DNA of 64,000 nucleotides from CBDBKE01 sp965218055 (GCA_965218055.1 CBDCKA010000001.1:248001-312000); one strand, 5' to 3'; positions 33,388 through 43,201 are shown, numbered from the stretch's first letter. Made by a program: numbers and translations. The notes: generated by a model not told the origin, from the letters alone.

Positions 33388-34218
33388 TTAGCGCAGGACG
33401 TTGAGGGAGCCCTGGCGGTAGCCTTCCAGGTCCAGGGTCACGAACTGAAAGCCCAGCTCTTTGAAGATGCGGGTGAACTCGCGGGCCATCTCCGGGGTGA
33501 GCGCGCGTGGCAGCTCGTCTTCGGCAATCTCCAGCCGCACCATTTCACCGTGGAACCGAACGCGGCACTGGCGGAATCCCAGAGCGTGCAGTGCCTCTTC
33601 GCCGGCTTCCACCTGGCTCAGGTTTTCCCGTGTCACCGCCGTGCCGTAGGGGATGCGGGAAGATAGGCAGGCGGAGGCGGGCCGGTCCCAGGTAGGCAGG
33701 CCGGCCTGCTGCGACAACTCGCGGATCTCGTGCTTGCTCAGCTCGGCCTCCAGCAGCGGCGAGAGCACCTGGTGCTTTTGCGCGGCGCCGTGCCCGGGCC
33801 GGAAGTCGCCCGTGTCGTCCTTGTTGATTCCGTAGCAGACAGAAGCAAACCCACGCGCAGCGGCGATCTCGCCCAGGCAGGTGAACAGCTCGTCCTTGCA
33901 GTGGAAGCAGCGGTTGGCGTCGTTGCGCACGTAAAGGGGATTATCGAACTCCTCGGTGGCGATCACCTCGTGGCGGATGCCGAAGCGCTGGGCGAACTCG
34001 ACCGCTTCGCGCAAGTGGCTGCGGGGCATGCTCGCGCTATCGGCGGTAACTGCCAGCGCGCTGTCGCCCACGGCCTCGCGGGCGGCCCAGGCCAGGTAAG
34101 CTGAGTCGGTACCGCCGGAGAAGGCCACGATCGTGGACTGAAGCGCGCGCAACGACTCGAGCAGCGACCGCTGCTTGCCTTCCAGGTCCGTCTGCGCCAC
34201 CTGACTCATCCGCGCCAT
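33388..34218 (-). CDS. larE: ATP-dependent sacrificial sulfur transferase LarE
   Basis: A 276-residue enzyme of the PP-loop family that adenylates and sulfurates the pyridinium dinucleotide precursor of the lactate-racemase nickel cofactor. The PP-loop SGGTDS lies at 34-39. NRCFHCKDELF provides a CxxC, and PASACLSSR holds the cysteine that donates its sulfur in LarE (it is converted to dehydroalanine in characterised members). larB, larC and larA are not in the window. ATG 34218 (MARMSQ) is chosen; ATG 34209 is possible, and TATAAT just upstream of 34209 would suit a leaderless start there. Confidence 0.85.
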   Translation of the reverse strand: MARMSQVAQTDLEGKQRSLLESLRALQSTIVAFSGGTDSAYLAWAAREAVGDSALAVTADSASMPRSHLREAVEFAQRFGIRHEVIATEEFDNPLYVRNDANRCFHCKDELFTCLGEIAAARGFASVCYGINKDDTGDFRPGHGAAQKHQVLSPLLEAELSKHEIRELSQQAGLPTWDRPASACLSSRIPYGTAVTRENLSQVEAGEEALHALGFRQCRVRFHGEMVRLEIAEDELPRALTPEMAREFTRIFKELGFQFVTLDLEGYRQGSLNVLR

Positions 34219-34270
34219 TATACCCGACCGACGGCCAAAAAACTGTAGCAAGCTGTTCGCGCCGCCCCCG

Positions 34271-34330
34271 TCAATCCAGGGACTGCTTGCTCAGGCCGGG
34301 GACTGCTTGCTTGGGCCGAGGAGTGCTCGC
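34271..34330. repeat. Tandem 'ggactgcttgctcaggccg' repeat
   Basis: About two and a half units of 22 bases (GGGACTGCTTGCT..GGCC) lie in the divergent gap between larE and the transporter gene. Confidence 0.6.
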
Positions 34331-34422
34331 TCACGCACGCGGTTCCTGTGAGTCAGGCATGAGTCAGAGCCTCGCCCCGGAAAAGCAAACCCGAGCGGCG
34401 GCAGGCGAAGTATACTGCGGCC

Positions 34423-35451
34423 ATGAGAGGGCGGGTCGCCTTCTACATCCTGTTGGGTGCCCTGGGACTGCTGTCGGCCGCGATGCTGCTGCCGCTGTTC
34501 ATCCCGGTGATGGTGGCCATCATCCTGGGCTACCTGCTGCTGCCGGTGTACGACCGGATGGCGTGGGCACTCCGTTCTGCCGACCTGCGAGCGGCCTTTC
34601 TGGTGCTGCTCGTGCTGTTTGTAGTGGCGCTCCCCGTACTTCTGATCGTGATGCAGGTGGTCAAGGAGATTCCCGACGCGCTCCGCTCAGCCGACCTGAG
34701 CCAGGCGACGGAGAAAGTGAACCAGTGGCTGGACGCCATGCTGGGCCGCCACATCCCTCTCAGCGAGAACTTGACCATTTACATTGGGCGGGTGCGCGAT
34801 GCCACCCTGCGCGCTGCTCCCAGCATCATCGGAGCCATTGGCAACACTGCCCTGGGACTGTTCGTCCTGCTCTACACCCTCTACTACGTCCTGCGGGATG
34901 GCCGCCTCTTCTGGCAGAACTTCCTGCTGATCCTGCCGCTGGAAGATGAAGTGAAGCCGCTGCTGACGATGAACCTGAAGCAGACCCTCGGCGCCGTGAT
35001 CTACGGGCAGTTCATCACCGCTTTCGTCCAGGGCTCCCTCGCCGGGATCGGCTACGTATTTTTCCATGTTCCCCACGCCCTGCTCTGGACCCTGGTCACC
35101 ATAACGGCATCCATGATTCCGGTCGTCGGCGCCACCGCGATCTGGTTGCCCTTAGCCATCTCGCGACTGGCGGTGGGGGACAAGGTCGGCGGGATTGGGC
35201 TGCTGATCTACGGCGGCGTGCTGGTCATGAATATTGACAACGTGCTGAAGCCGCGGCTGATTGCCGGCAGCGCGCAACTCCATCCTCTTGCGGCGCTGCT
35301 GGGAGTGGTCGGCGGCATCTACGCGTTTGGAGTCATCGGCTTCGTGCTCGGCCCGGTGTTGCTGGGTCTGGTGGTGGCCATGCTCAAGTTTCACCGCGAC
35401 GTGGCCCTTAAGCAGGTCGTGGTCGTGGCCGACGGTTCCTCTAGCCCCTAA
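34423..35451 (+). CDS. AI-2E family transporter (PerM/UPF0118)
   Basis: A 342-residue polytopic membrane protein. Hydrophobic helices include FYILLGALGLLSAAMLLPLFIPVM, AAFLVLLVLFVVALPVLLIVM and VIGFVLGPVLLGLVVAML (in pieces). The C-terminal helical pair LLIYGGVLVMNIDNVLKPRLI is the family's most conserved signature. Members export autoinducer-2 or work as Na+/H+-linked transporters; the substrate here is unknown. The central cytoplasmic loop 100-190 is typical. ATG 34423 follows GCGGCC. Confidence 0.85.
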   Translation: MRGRVAFYILLGALGLLSAAMLLPLFIPVMVAIILGYLLLPVYDRMAWALRSADLRAAFLVLLVLFVVALPVLLIVMQVVKEIPDALRSADLSQATEKVNQWLDAMLGRHIPLSENLTIYIGRVRDATLRAAPSIIGAIGNTALGLFVLLYTLYYVLRDGRLFWQNFLLILPLEDEVKPLLTMNLKQTLGAVIYGQFITAFVQGSLAGIGYVFFHVPHALLWTLVTITASMIPVVGATAIWLPLAISRLAVGDKVGGIGLLIYGGVLVMNIDNVLKPRLIAGSAQLHPLAALLGVVGGIYAFGVIGFVLGPVLLGLVVAMLKFHRDVALKQVVVVADGSSSP

Positions 35452-35523
35452 GTCAGCCAGCTTCCAGTAGTTATATATGTACTACTGTTTCATAGAGTTA
35501 CAGCAGTCTATGGAACTGTTGCT

Positions 35524-36609
35524 TTAGTAAGCCGGAGCCGGAGCTGGAGCCGGCGGGATGGCGGGTGGTGGTGGAGCCAGCAGGGCGTCCAGCGCAGGAT
35601 AGCGCGAGCCCAAGAAGTGCAGCGCGTAGGATTGAAAAAAGAACATCGCCGGCGCGGACACGAAAGCCATGGCGTAGATGATGGCTGAAAGGGCGACAGA
35701 GAACAACACAATCGCCGTACCGATGGTGTACACGGTCAAGGAGAGTCCAGCCGCCTTCCCGGCCAGAAAGAGGACACCCCCGGCGATTTCCAAAGGAATC
35801 AGCGTCACCAGCAAGACAAAGAGGTTGACGATTCCGAACAGCATGCTGCTGCCGACCGCCAGGACGATCTTCATCAAGAGATAGCCGCCATAGGCTGCCT
35901 TCTCGGCTCCCATCATCGGAAGCAGCCGCCGCCAGGCGTCCCCTACCCCCAGGTCCTCCAGGGCCATCAAGGGCACCACGAAGTCTTTAGATAAGAAGAA
36001 GATCAGTGCACCCAGCAGGAAAAATCCCAAGAGCAAGAAGAACAGCGCCAAGCCTCCGACTATCAGCAGACCGACATGCTCTTTGGGTTGGCGGAAGATA
36101 CCGGCCATCCAGGCCAGGTAAACCGGCCCACCGACCAGAACCGCCGCGCCAGCCATCATCGCCAAGCCGAGCCCAACCCACCAGAGGAAGAACCCGCTTC
36201 CCTGCTTCTGCCAGCGGCGCCACCCCTCCCCTAGCTGACAGCGGTCCCTCAGCACGGCATCGAACAGGACGAAGCGGAAGACGCTGGCGATGTAAATCGT
36301 GACCAGCCCCAGCGCGACCAATGCCACCACGCCCACCAGTATCCAGGGGAGATATTCCTGTGTGCGCTGCCAGACCTGATCGGGCGGCGTCAGCAGTGCG
36401 AAGCCTAGCTCGCCGTCCTCCTCGCGATCCGGCGTGGGAATGTTGAAGCCGCTCGCCCCACCCCAGCCCCCGCCAGCGAACTCGCCGGTCACCAGCGACA
36501 CCACACCCAGGCGCGCCCAGAATCCGCAGCGAAAGGGCTGGAAGAGCCGGCGCTTGGTCTGCTCCAAAGCTGGGGAGATTGCTCCGACGGCGGACAAAGG
36601 TGGTGGCAC
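35524..36609 (-). CDS. Integral membrane protein (DUF7544-type)
   Basis: A 361-residue protein with about seven hydrophobic helices (for example ILVGVVALVALGLVTIYIASVFRFVLF and LALFFLLLGFFLLGALIFFL, in pieces) and a Pro/Ala-rich C-terminal tail. The N-terminal SPALEQTKRRLFQPFRCGFW motif belongs to a family of acidobacterial/planctomycete membrane proteins of unknown function. I chose GTG 36609 because AAGGAG lies 10 bases upstream; the open frame to 36696 has no comparable site. It converges with the transporter gene. Confidence 0.6.
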   Translation of the reverse strand: MPPPLSAVGAISPALEQTKRRLFQPFRCGFWARLGVVSLVTGEFAGGGWGGASGFNIPTPDREEDGELGFALLTPPDQVWQRTQEYLPWILVGVVALVALGLVTIYIASVFRFVLFDAVLRDRCQLGEGWRRWQKQGSGFFLWWVGLGLAMMAGAAVLVGGPVYLAWMAGIFRQPKEHVGLLIVGGLALFFLLLGFFLLGALIFFLSKDFVVPLMALEDLGVGDAWRRLLPMMGAEKAAYGGYLLMKIVLAVGSSMLFGIVNLFVLLVTLIPLEIAGGVLFLAGKAAGLSLTVYTIGTAIVLFSVALSAIIYAMAFVSAPAMFFFQSYALHFLGSRYPALDALLAPPPPAIPPAPAPAPAY

Positions 36610-36710
36610 GCTTCGGCGACTCCTTGGCGCGTAGTCTATTCCTACGCATCGGGAGCTTTCAATTGCAAAAACCTGGCCGCCTGGCACCTCTGCCATCTCA
36701 TCCCGCCCAT

Positions 36711-36790
36711 GTCATCGCGAGCGAATTGAGGGATCTGCTTGGTCGTCCCAGTAAAAATTCTTTATGTCCTGGTGGCTTGGTGGTGAAATA
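36711..36790. repeat. Degenerate VIPSEARDL repeat and 'cttggtggt' repeat before mutL
   Basis: GTCATCGCGAGCGAATTGAG plus GGATCTGCT at 36711-36740 is a diverged copy of the repeat in the terminase gene. 'gtcctggtggcttggtggtg' follows immediately. Confidence 0.6.
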
Positions 36791-36800
36791 GGGAACAGGC

Positions 36801-38780
36801 ATGGGCAAGATCCGCATCCTCCCCGACAACGTCGCCAACAAGATCGCCGCAGGGGAGGTGGTGGAGCGCCCGGCGTCGGCGGTCAAGGAGCTGGTGGAGA
36901 ACGCGCTGGATGCCGGCGCCAGCCACATCCGCGTCGAGGTGGAGGCCGGCGGTAAGAGGCTGGTGCGGGTGGCCGACGACGGCTGCGGGATGCTGCGCGA
37001 CGATGCTCTGCTGGCCTTCGAGCGGCACGCCACCAGCAAGCTGCGCGCGGCCGACGACCTACTGTCGGTGGCCACGCTGGGCTTCCGCGGCGAGGCGCTA
37101 CCCTCGATCGCCGCCGTCTCGCGGCTGGTGCTCGAGACGCGGCTGGCCGAGGAGCCGTCGGGAACGCGCCTGGAAATCAACGGCGGCCGGATGCGCGACG
37201 TACGCGACGCCGGCCTGCCGGTGGGCACCTGCGTCACCGTCCGCCAGCTGTTCTACAACATACCGGCCCGCCGCAAGTTCCTGCGCACAGAGGCCACCGA
37301 ACTCGGGCACATCGCCTCGCTCGCGACCCACTATGCCCTGGCCCACCCTGAGCGCCACTTCACGCTGTCGTCCACAGGCGGCGAACTGTTGAACGTCACT
37401 CCCGTTCAGACGCAGCGCGAGCGCATGTTCCAGGTCTTTGGGGCCGACACGCTGGAACAACTGGTCGAGCTGGGCGCGATCGAGACCAAACTGGTGTTGC
37501 CCGCGGTGACCTCGGCGCTGCCGGGTTTCGCTCCCAGTCACCCCGCGCCAGCCGAGCCCGACGCTGAGGGCCAGCCCACCGTCAAGACGCTGCGGCTGAG
37601 CGGCTTCGTCTCGGGGCCGCAGGTGCAGAAAGCCAACCGAAACGCGATCTTCATCTTTGTCAACCGCCGGCTCATCCGGGATCGGCTGTTGCTCCACGCG
37701 CTCGGCGAAGCGTACCGCAACCTGATCCCGCCGGCTTCCTTCCCGCTGGCGCTGCTGTTTCTTGAGATCCCGTTTGAAGAGGTGGACGTCAACGTGCACC
37801 CCGCCAAGACCGAGGTGCGCTTCCGACACCAAGGGTTCGTGCACGATTTCTTGCGCGACGCAGTGCGCCGACGGTTGACCGAGGCGCGGCCCGTCTCCAC
37901 GTTTCCGGTGGGCGCGCCTTCCGTGCTGGAGCCGCAACCGGTGCTGGGGCGCCCCCCCGTCCAGCCCTCGGGCCCGGCTCCGTCTGGCAAGTTCCACCTG
38001 ACGCCGCCGCGGCCAGACCCGGAGGCGCGGCGCTTTCCCTTCGCTGCAGTAACCCCGTACGAGGTGCAGGCACCAACGGCAGACCCGCGACCGTTCGGGA
38101 GAGGTCCCGGCGCAGCTCTTGCTGGAGTCACTGGTCCTCCGCAAACACAACCGGCGGCAACGGTGGTTGACGCCACGGCGACTGAGGCGCCAGACGGCGA
38201 TGAGCTGGCCGGGTTGCGCCCGCTGGGCCAGCTCCAGCAGAGCTTCATCGTGGCCGCCAGCGACGACGGCTTGTGGATTGTTGACCAACACGTGGCCCAC
38301 GAGCGCGTGCTGTTTGAGAAAACGCTCCGCGACCGGTCCGCCGGCCGCCGGCAGGTTCAGCAGTTGCTGATGCCCCTGGTCCTACAGCTCACACCCGCCC
38401 AGCAGGCCACCCTAGAGCAGCTCGGGAAGGAACTGGAGGCTAACGGCTTCGAGATTGAGCCGTTCGGGCCGCGGACGGTGGCGGTGAAAGGGGCGCCCGC
38501 CGGCATCGCCGCTCAGGAACTCGACAAGATGCTGCGCGACCTGCTGGATGGGCTGGAGGCCTCGCACGTGAGCCCGCTCGACGACGCGCGCGGCCGCGTA
38601 GCCGCCTCCATCGCCTGCCACGCCGCCATCAAGATCAACACGCCGCTGGACCAGGCCAAGATGCAGTGGCTGCTCGACGCGCTGGCGCGCACCGAAGCGC
38701 CGATGAGCTGCCCGCACGGAAGGCCGGTGGTGCTGAAATACTCGCTGCGCGAAATCCTGAAGGCTTTCCACCGTCTATAG
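36801..38780 (+). CDS. mutL: DNA mismatch repair protein MutL (endonuclease type)
   Basis: A 659-residue protein. The N-terminal GHKL ATPase has IAAGEVVERPASAVKELVENALDAGA (motif I), DDGCGM (motif II) and FRGEALPSIA (motif III). A Pro-rich linker (about 370-455) precedes the C-terminal dimerisation/nuclease domain. The metal-binding endonuclease motif DQHVAHERVLFE (D495, E501, E506) is present with Val in place of the usual Ala, along with ACHAAI and CPHGRP near the C-terminus. No mutH is expected in such organisms. ATG 36801 follows GGGAACAGGC. mutL sits next to cmk. Confidence 0.95.
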   Translation: MGKIRILPDNVANKIAAGEVVERPASAVKELVENALDAGASHIRVEVEAGGKRLVRVADDGCGMLRDDALLAFERHATSKLRAADDLLSVATLGFRGEALPSIAAVSRLVLETRLAEEPSGTRLEINGGRMRDVRDAGLPVGTCVTVRQLFYNIPARRKFLRTEATELGHIASLATHYALAHPERHFTLSSTGGELLNVTPVQTQRERMFQVFGADTLEQLVELGAIETKLVLPAVTSALPGFAPSHPAPAEPDAEGQPTVKTLRLSGFVSGPQVQKANRNAIFIFVNRRLIRDRLLLHALGEAYRNLIPPASFPLALLFLEIPFEEVDVNVHPAKTEVRFRHQGFVHDFLRDAVRRRLTEARPVSTFPVGAPSVLEPQPVLGRPPVQPSGPAPSGKFHLTPPRPDPEARRFPFAAVTPYEVQAPTADPRPFGRGPGAALAGVTGPPQTQPAATVVDATATEAPDGDELAGLRPLGQLQQSFIVAASDDGLWIVDQHVAHERVLFEKTLRDRSAGRRQVQQLLMPLVLQLTPAQQATLEQLGKELEANGFEIEPFGPRTVAVKGAPAGIAAQELDKMLRDLLDGLEASHVSPLDDARGRVAASIACHAAIKINTPLDQAKMQWLLDALARTEAPMSCPHGRPVVLKYSLREILKAFHRL

Positions 38781-38818
38781 CGAAACGTATCCCAATCTTC
38801 GAAATGGAAAACGACAAG

Positions 38819-38906
38819 CATCCGCAGATTCCGCAGATGGTAAACTTTCCTGTCGCGGATAGCTGCACCTGACAATCTGCGAGAATCTGTGCAATCTGTG
38901 GATTAA
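38819..38906. repeat. 'catccgcagatt...aatctgcg' palindromic repeat between mutL and cmk
   Basis: 'atccgcagattccgcagat' and 'aatctgcgagaatctgtgcaatctgtgg' are the two arms of the same family found many times in the phage-like block. Confidence 0.7.
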
Positions 38907-38932
38907 CTTTTTCTCGATTCGCTTCCTAACGT

Positions 38933-39622
38933 ATGGTGATTACGATTGACGGGCCGGCCGGAGCGGGGAAAAGCACCATCTCCCGGTTGGTGGCCGAGCG
39001 GCTGGGGTACCCCTACATCGAGACTGGCGCCATGTACCGGGCGGTGGCCCTGCTGGCGCTGCGCGGCCGCGTCTCCACAGCCAACCCGGAGGGCGTGGCT
39101 GCACTTGCACGCCAAGCATTGTTCCGCTTCGTCCCCTCGCCCAAAGGGAACCGTCTGCTGGTGGACGAGGAAGACGTCACCGAGGCAGTGCGCGCGCCCG
39201 AAGTGACCCAGACGGCTTCCGTTGTCTCCACCTTGGCGGGCGTGCGGCAGGCGCTGGTCGAGCGGCAGCGCCAGTTCGGCCGGCAGGGCAACGTTGTCAT
39301 GGAGGGCCGCGATATCGGCACGGTGGTGTTCCCCGACGCCGAGGTGAAGGTATTCCTGGATGCCGCTCCGGAAGTACGCAGCCAGCGGCGCCTCTTGCAA
39401 ACCGAACCCACCGAACCCCAGGTTGCCGAACAGAACCGCGTGAAGGAAACGCTGGCCGAAATCACGGAGCGGGACCGGAGGGATCGTGAGCGCGCTCATT
39501 CGCCGCTTCTTCAGGCTCCCGATGCGGTCTACCTCGACGCCTCATCACTGTCGGTGGAGGAGGTGGTCGAAGCCATTCTGCACCTGGTCCGCGAGCGCGC
39601 ATCCAACTCGTCGCAGCGCTGA
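38933..39622 (+). CDS. cmk: Cytidylate kinase
   Basis: A 229-residue kinase that phosphorylates CMP and dCMP. The P-loop GPAGAGKST is at about 6-14, the NMP-binding region IETGAMYRAVAL follows, and the LID region GRDIGTVVFPDAEVKVFLDAAPEVRSQRR (in pieces) and the C-terminal DRERAHSPLLQAPDAVYLDAS complete the family pattern. Length is normal. ATG 38933 follows the mutL-cmk repeat. In many acidobacteria cmk precedes rpsA, but here it is followed by a large secreted protein of different base composition. Confidence 0.95.
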   Translation: MVITIDGPAGAGKSTISRLVAERLGYPYIETGAMYRAVALLALRGRVSTANPEGVAALARQALFRFVPSPKGNRLLVDEEDVTEAVRAPEVTQTASVVSTLAGVRQALVERQRQFGRQGNVVMEGRDIGTVVFPDAEVKVFLDAAPEVRSQRRLLQTEPTEPQVAEQNRVKETLAEITERDRRDRERAHSPLLQAPDAVYLDASSLSVEEVVEAILHLVRERASNSSQR

Positions 39623-39784
39623 AACTGTCCACCTGCGGGGAATTTGACTGCAGTGGCAGCCGCAGTTATATTGAATTGGCAGGCGAGGCACGTGGGCAAG
39701 CAATGGGCCAAGCACGCGAAAGCTCAGCCAACCCCACTCTGCTCGCTGAGAGAATCCAGCGCGGCTTTGGAGCAAGTGACAACA

Positions 39785-42700
39785 GTGTGTCTGGACTGGA
39801 GAAATAACCTGCGAGCGTGCCTTCTTTCTGCTTTCTTGGTATTCCACTGCGGAGCACATGCTTTCGCACGCCCGGTAGCCCAGCAGCTTGGGGCAAACGA
39901 GACGCGAGCTCGGACAGTCGCCGAAAACTTTTTTCCGCCGAAGTATCCCAAGTTTTTGAAGGAAGTCTATGTAGTCGCTCGGACGACAGAACAGCTTAGA
40001 GAGCTTCCTCCACAACATCGTGAGGCGAAGCTTGAGAGTTTTCCAAGGGAGCAGGAAGCAGTTTTGCGTCGAATGCTTGCAGATGAACAGTTGGATGTCC
40101 AGGCACTCTCTGCTGTTGTCCGCGCCCAGATCGGAGAGAGCGCATTCGATACCTTCTTGAGGCAATTTGGCCTTGCGCCTGATAACGACCAGGGCATTGA
40201 GCTTGAGGTCTTGGCCCAGATTGAGAGGATCAGGCGCCGTGAGGCCTATCACGGTTTTGTAAAGAGTTTTAGCAAAGCATCCCACCTAAACAGGATGGAA
40301 TTGGTGAAGGCAGCTACAACGCCGGGCATCCTACAATATGCGCTTCGCCGTTGCGGAGAAGAGGAGTTTGAAAGCCTGCTGGATATCGTGATTTCCAAAG
40401 ACGGTTTTGGCCCCACAACGCCACAGGACCGGAATCTGCTCAAGTTTCTCAAAAAGAAGCGGCGAATTGCCTCGCGGGACCGAGACGCTGAGACTGAGGC
40501 TAAGTGGCGCGCTGTTATTGCACAACTGACGTCACAGCCTGTGGGGACGACACACCGGCTACCATTCAGCAAGGTCGAGTTGTTTGCCATGATGAGAAAT
40601 GCGGAAAGGACGCTTCTGCAACGAAAACAACCCTTTGTTGAAATAACGGCGGTTGCGGTGCTGGAGGACACGCTTGTGCCCTATGCCCGGGAAATCATCA
40701 AGACAACTGGGGTCAGGACGCAAGCTGACCAATCTGGGCGGCTCGTTGCCTACGCGCTTCTGGATGGAAATCTGGTGACGGACCTGGAACAACTCAAGAA
40801 TATCTATAACGACATCCTCTCCAAACAGCAGAGCGGGCAAGGTCGAGCAACGCGAATGTCGGTTCGTCAGAAAAAGGAACTTCTAGAGATGCTCGAGCGT
40901 AAGACGGTCAAGCGTCTAAGTATGCAGCATGAATTATCGCGTAGAAGGATCATGAATTTGATCGGGAAAATACTGCAAGCCCAAGGTCAGCCCCATCGGC
41001 TTCCTTTTATCCGCGGCATTGTCTTCCTAAGGGAGAATGAGGGACGGTTGGGGTACCGTCTGATTGAAGATTTCATAATGATTGTGGCCGGCGAGACTTA
41101 TCCCTATCAGTGGAAGCATGACAACGAAGTCAACATTGCTCTGCTGCTGGCCAATGTTGCCCCCTATCAAGCAGCTCAGGCGGTCCGGTTCATCATCTAC
41201 CACAGCATGTGGAGAAGCGTGGAGGCAAGGGAGCTGGGGTTGTATGGATGGCTGCCTCAGATTATCTTCGGCAACCGGCAGACGGGGAAATTACCCGAGT
41301 TTGGTGGAAAACAATACTACTACTTTCCTGACTTTCGGTTCCGACCGACCAAGGCAGTCGACCAGGAAAAGGAGCGCAATCGGACTAGTGAAATCATGCA
41401 GCTGCCCTTCTTTGGCTGGACAGTCTGGCGGGTGTATGAAGAGTTGCGAAAGGTTGACAGCCACGACGCCGATGCTTTTCTCAAAGAGGTCTACCCCTAT
41501 GTTCGAGCAAACACAGAGGCGATCCGGACGGCGCTCGATCCATACGATGAAGCGGTTCTCTCCGGACGCGACGCGTGGGTCAACGGCATGGATAACGCCT
41601 GGTATCACTTGATGGTGATGCGCCGGCATCTCCCGGAACGTCTGATCCCTGGATCGGCTTGGGAGATAGTAGACATGAACAGAGTGGACAACCGCAAAGG
41701 CAAGTGTCCTGGTTGCCCGGTAGACCCAATCCTCGCTACGGGGCGACCCAGCGACTACTACTATGCGTTCAAAGTTGTTTTCTATGACATTGCGAAGGAA
41801 TTAGGGCTGGCTCCAACCGGCGTTTACCACATGACTCCTTACAACGCAAAGGATGTGGCTATCACCGCCGTGATGGCACGCAGTCTAGAAGCCCAGATAG
41901 CCATGGCAAGGGTACTGAAGGAAACTGACGCTGATGTCCGCGCTATGAGCGCTTTGAGGGGCCGCCCAAAGGAAATTGTAAATAGCTGGCAAGAGGAGAC
42001 TCACCGCTACCAACTCTACTTAGACCGGATGAAGGACGCTGTGAACGCCGCCCTTTGGTCGTCGGAGGATAGAGCGTACTACAACCGCGATGTGACGCGG
42101 ATGTTCCCAGGAATCGTGGAGCAGCAACTCTGCCGATTTGCCGTGGGCCGACAAGAAGAGGTTCTCTGTGATCCCAGGATGGAGTACTGGGTGTGTGATT
42201 CCGGAGCCAAGAAAAGAGGGCCTTGTGTGTTGACTCCGGCGGCCCAAGATTCATTGAACCTTAATGAACAAGCAGTTTCCGTGAGTTTGGATGCAGAGGG
42301 AGAAGTTCACTATGACTACGAGTCAGCGCCAGAGTATTGGAAATGGGTGGGAGATGAGGGTAGGGATCGCTTTCATTTGGAGGTCGGCGAGAAAGATCCC
42401 TTCATAGTCGAGCAGTTTAGCCGCGTTCGGAAGAATGCCTCGGGTAAGCTCTGGTATGAACCAAACCTGAAATATTGGACGTGTGTAAAGGATGGCCACG
42501 GCAGTGGACACTGCGAGCTAAACGAGCAGGCGAAAAAACTAATGGGACAAGGTGCTCGTCGGGTGGATGATGGTGATCTGCTTCGCTCGCCGGCCATTGC
42601 GGGTTTCTTCCCTCTGTTCGGCCATATTCCGAGCAAGGAGAGGGCCTCTGAACTCGCCCGGCAGATGGTTGACCCATGGATGTGGTGGCCAGTAGACGGG

Positions 42701-43078
42701 GTTCCCATTCCGACCCAGCCGATGAAGAGACGCGGGCCGAGCGGAGAATATGTTCCGAATGAGGTCTACGACCAAAACAAGTATTGGCTTGGTCCTGCCT
42801 GGATGGCATCCACCAAACCCGTGATCGACGGATTCCGGTCCTACGGCTATGAAATGCTCTACCTATACACGGTGCAGCGCACCGTCGGAACGTTACAAGA
42901 CGGTCGAGCGGTTGAACATTGGAATCCCGAGACAGGAGAGGTAAACACTTCCAACATCAACTTTCCGTGGTCCGCGTCATGTATGGCCGGCTCAATCTGG
43001 CAGGAATTGACAAAGCAGGAGCAGGCCGAATACTTGGAGCGCTTTCACCGGCGCCGCGAGATCGGAGGTTCCGGCTGA
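39785..43078 (+). CDS. Large secreted protein with a C-terminal GH63/GH37-like (alpha/alpha)6 glycosidase region
   Basis: About 1,097 residues. Starting at GTG 39785 it has a signal peptide (NNLRACLLSAFLVFHCGAHAFA) followed by ~450 residues of unrecognised helical sequence. The C-terminal half resembles GH63/GH37 glucosidases: LPFFGWTVWRVYEELR, WVNGMDNAWYH (candidate acid D603), KYWLGPAWMAS and the terminal VEHWNPETGEV (candidate base E1044) with FPWSASCMAG. These are by-eye similarities. Base composition is visibly more AT-rich than the flanking genes, suggesting horizontal transfer. A longer frame starts at TTG 39644 but adds no signal. Function would be extracytoplasmic glycan processing. 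Confidence 0.6.
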   Translation: MCLDWRNNLRACLLSAFLVFHCGAHAFARPVAQQLGANETRARTVAENFFPPKYPKFLKEVYVVARTTEQLRELPPQHREAKLESFPREQEAVLRRMLADEQLDVQALSAVVRAQIGESAFDTFLRQFGLAPDNDQGIELEVLAQIERIRRREAYHGFVKSFSKASHLNRMELVKAATTPGILQYALRRCGEEEFESLLDIVISKDGFGPTTPQDRNLLKFLKKKRRIASRDRDAETEAKWRAVIAQLTSQPVGTTHRLPFSKVELFAMMRNAERTLLQRKQPFVEITAVAVLEDTLVPYAREIIKTTGVRTQADQSGRLVAYALLDGNLVTDLEQLKNIYNDILSKQQSGQGRATRMSVRQKKELLEMLERKTVKRLSMQHELSRRRIMNLIGKILQAQGQPHRLPFIRGIVFLRENEGRLGYRLIEDFIMIVAGETYPYQWKHDNEVNIALLLANVAPYQAAQAVRFIIYHSMWRSVEARELGLYGWLPQIIFGNRQTGKLPEFGGKQYYYFPDFRFRPTKAVDQEKERNRTSEIMQLPFFGWTVWRVYEELRKVDSHDADAFLKEVYPYVRANTEAIRTALDPYDEAVLSGRDAWVNGMDNAWYHLMVMRRHLPERLIPGSAWEIVDMNRVDNRKGKCPGCPVDPILATGRPSDYYYAFKVVFYDIAKELGLAPTGVYHMTPYNAKDVAITAVMARSLEAQIAMARVLKETDADVRAMSALRGRPKEIVNSWQEETHRYQLYLDRMKDAVNAALWSSEDRAYYNRDVTRMFPGIVEQQLCRFAVGRQEEVLCDPRMEYWVCDSGAKKRGPCVLTPAAQDSLNLNEQAVSVSLDAEGEVHYDYESAPEYWKWVGDEGRDRFHLEVGEKDPFIVEQFSRVRKNASGKLWYEPNLKYWTCVKDGHGSGHCELNEQAKKLMGQGARRVDDGDLLRSPAIAGFFPLFGHIPSKERASELARQMVDPWMWWPVDGVPIPTQPMKRRGPSGEYVPNEVYDQNKYWLGPAWMASTKPVIDGFRSYGYEMLYLYTVQRTVGTLQDGRAVEHWNPETGEVNTSNINFPWSASCMAGSIWQELTKQEQAEYLERFHRRREIGGSG

Positions 43079-43201
43079 ACCGAGAGACGCGGACCGGCAA
43101 GCACGTGGGAGGCAGGGACAACCTCATGGCTGTCTTCACCGCAGACCGCGGCACCGCACCTACCTCCGGTGCAAAGTAGAATCGGGGTATAGTTTCCTTT
43201 T

